Assembly (NCBI GenBank): GCA_030622265.1
Contig: JAUXGG010000114.1
Span: 1-6,195, forward strand
Source of the DNA: Candidatus Eiseniibacteriota bacterium
Lineage (GTDB): Bacteria; Arandabacterota; Arandabacteria; Arandabacterales; Arandabacteraceae
Direction: 5' to 3'
DNA: 6,195 nucleotides
The position numbers were made by a program, and so were the translations under genes. The notes under the pieces are model-generated. The model saw only the letters and a program-made list of their open reading frames with translations. It did no database searches and was not told the DNA's origin. Below are positions 5,442-6,195 of the stretch, piece after piece. Numbering within the stretch: position 1 is the first letter of the stretch; every line of letters begins with the position of its first letter.

Positions 5442-6195
5442 TTACAGTTTCACGAGTTTCTCCATCAGGGCTATTCTCTTATTAACCTGTACTCTGCAGA
5501 AGTACACGCCGGATGCCAGCGATGAGCCTCTATCATCCGTTCCGTTCCAGGCCACGTCGTGGAATCCGGCGGTCTTGAACTCCGATACCAGACCGGCGAC
5601 CTTCCGGCCCTGGATATCATAGACCGCTATCGAGATCTCCGCATCCGTCGGAAGCGCAAGCCGCATCGTTGTGCTGCCATAAAGCGGATTCGGCTGCACC
5701 GACAGCGAGAGCTTCACAGGCAGTGACTCACCGGGCGGTTTCTCCACACCCTCATCGCGACCGCTTACCAGAAGCGGGGGCTCCGTCGGCGCGCCATTAC
5801 AGCCGCTGAACAACCAGTCGACATACACCGTCGCCGTATACAGGTGATCTATGTTGGCTCCATAGTCTCTCAGCACCGCGGTGTTGCCCGACACCGTCTG
5901 GTCACACACCTCAAGGAACTCATCCACGGTGAGGCCGGCAAACCTGGGTATCTCATCGGGCAGCACATAGTTCCCGAAACAGGCGGCAGGCGCGGGATAG
6001 CCCAGGCCGCTCAGGTAACCGGCGCACGAGAAGTCGCGGTTGAGCCTCAAGCACAGGACCTCACCCACCAGCACGCCCAGGAGCTCATAGCGCTTTGGGT
6101 TCACATAGCTGCGAGCCAGCACCTTCGGGATCCCGTAACTGCACAGGAACTCCTCAAGGGCGCGAGGAGTCGTCCAGACCGCGGTCCGAACTCCC
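5442..6195 (-). CDS. Paralogous surface protein with FlgD-like/T9SS sorting domain, 5' partial
   Basis: The frame is open to the right window edge (GVRTAVWTTPRALEEF...), so the start lies beyond it; the GTG at 6122 is the internal valine of IPKVLARS. The 250 visible residues comprise most of the same unknown domain as in the first gene (about 1-137; for example YVNPKRYELLGVLVGEVL, FAGLTVDEFL, RDYGANIDHLY, DWLFSGCNG), a variable linker, and a FlgD-like / type IX sorting domain (about 162-250) with SVQPNPLYGSTTMRLALP, VYDIQGRKV, GVYFCR and KLVKL. Unlike the first gene it keeps the usual WNGTDDRGSSLASG turn. Five cysteines of the unknown domain are shared, with one extra (CLRLN). Hyalin-like repeats would be expected upstream, outside the window. 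It converges on the peptidase gene across a long hairpin. Export and surface anchoring are inferred from the family; no enzyme motif is seen. Confidence 0.9.
   Translation of the reverse strand, partial: GVRTAVWTTPRALEEFLCSYGIPKVLARSYVNPKRYELLGVLVGEVLCLRLNRDFSCAGYLSGLGYPAPAACFGNYVLPDEIPRFAGLTVDEFLEVCDQTVSGNTAVLRDYGANIDHLYTATVYVDWLFSGCNGAPTEPPLLVSGRDEGVEKPPGESLPVKLSLSVQPNPLYGSTTMRLALPTDAEISIAVYDIQGRKVAGLVSEFKTAGFHDVAWNGTDDRGSSLASGVYFCRVQVNKRIALMEKLVKL
5442..6195 (-). repeat. Right arm of inverted paralogous duplication
   Basis: The reverse complement matches 783-1542, with identical blocks of 24 and 26 bases and many shorter ones. The arms are separated by about 3.9 kb carrying the cupin operon and the peptidase gene. 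No insertion-sequence ends, transposase or target-site duplication are visible, so the mechanism of duplication cannot be read here. Confidence 0.88.

Overview
This window holds three complete genes and two gene fragments that run off its edges, with no RNA gene, transposase or CRISPR array. GC content is moderately high. Four of the five genes encode exported proteins, and three of these end in the same roughly 85-residue FlgD-like Ig / type IX (Por) secretion C-terminal domain (PNP, then VYD.GR.V, then G.H.V.W, then GVYF.R, then KL). That architecture, together with hyalin-like repeats, an Fn3-like module and a papain-type peptidase joined to a lectin-like domain, suggests an uncultivated bacterium of the FCB group or a related candidate phylum (Eisenbacteria, Zixibacteria and Latescibacteria are examples). 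No phylogenetic marker is present, so this is inference.

Layout: (1) 1-1542 (+) is the 3' part of a large surface protein with hyalin-like repeats, a cysteine-containing domain of unknown function and the C-terminal sorting domain. It is followed by a strong intrinsic terminator. (2) 3012-1683 (-) is a two-gene operon: a small exported, possibly lipid-anchored beta-rich protein, then a DUF985/Cupin_5 protein whose start lies 4 bases past the upstream stop. (3) 3013-3210 is a divergent control region with an 11-bp direct repeat at exactly 30-bp spacing. One copy lies inside the spacer of a good minus-strand promoter whose transcript would begin at or next to the start codon. (4) 3211-5376 (+) is a secreted C1A cysteine peptidase with lectin-like, Fn3-like and sorting domains. 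(5) 5377-5441 holds a long hairpin between convergent genes. (6) 6195-5442 (-) is the 3' part of a close paralog of gene 1.

The most notable structural point is that genes 1 and 5 are paralogs in inverted orientation. They share blocks of identical DNA, so arms of at least about 750 bp bracket the peptidase and the cupin operon. Their conserved middle domain is more alike than their sorting domains and has no function I can name. The likely shared theme is cell-surface display and extracellular protein processing: two adhesin-like proteins, one peptidase and one envelope protein. A direct functional link between these genes is not shown by the sequence. I see no clear evidence of a wholly new multi-gene system.
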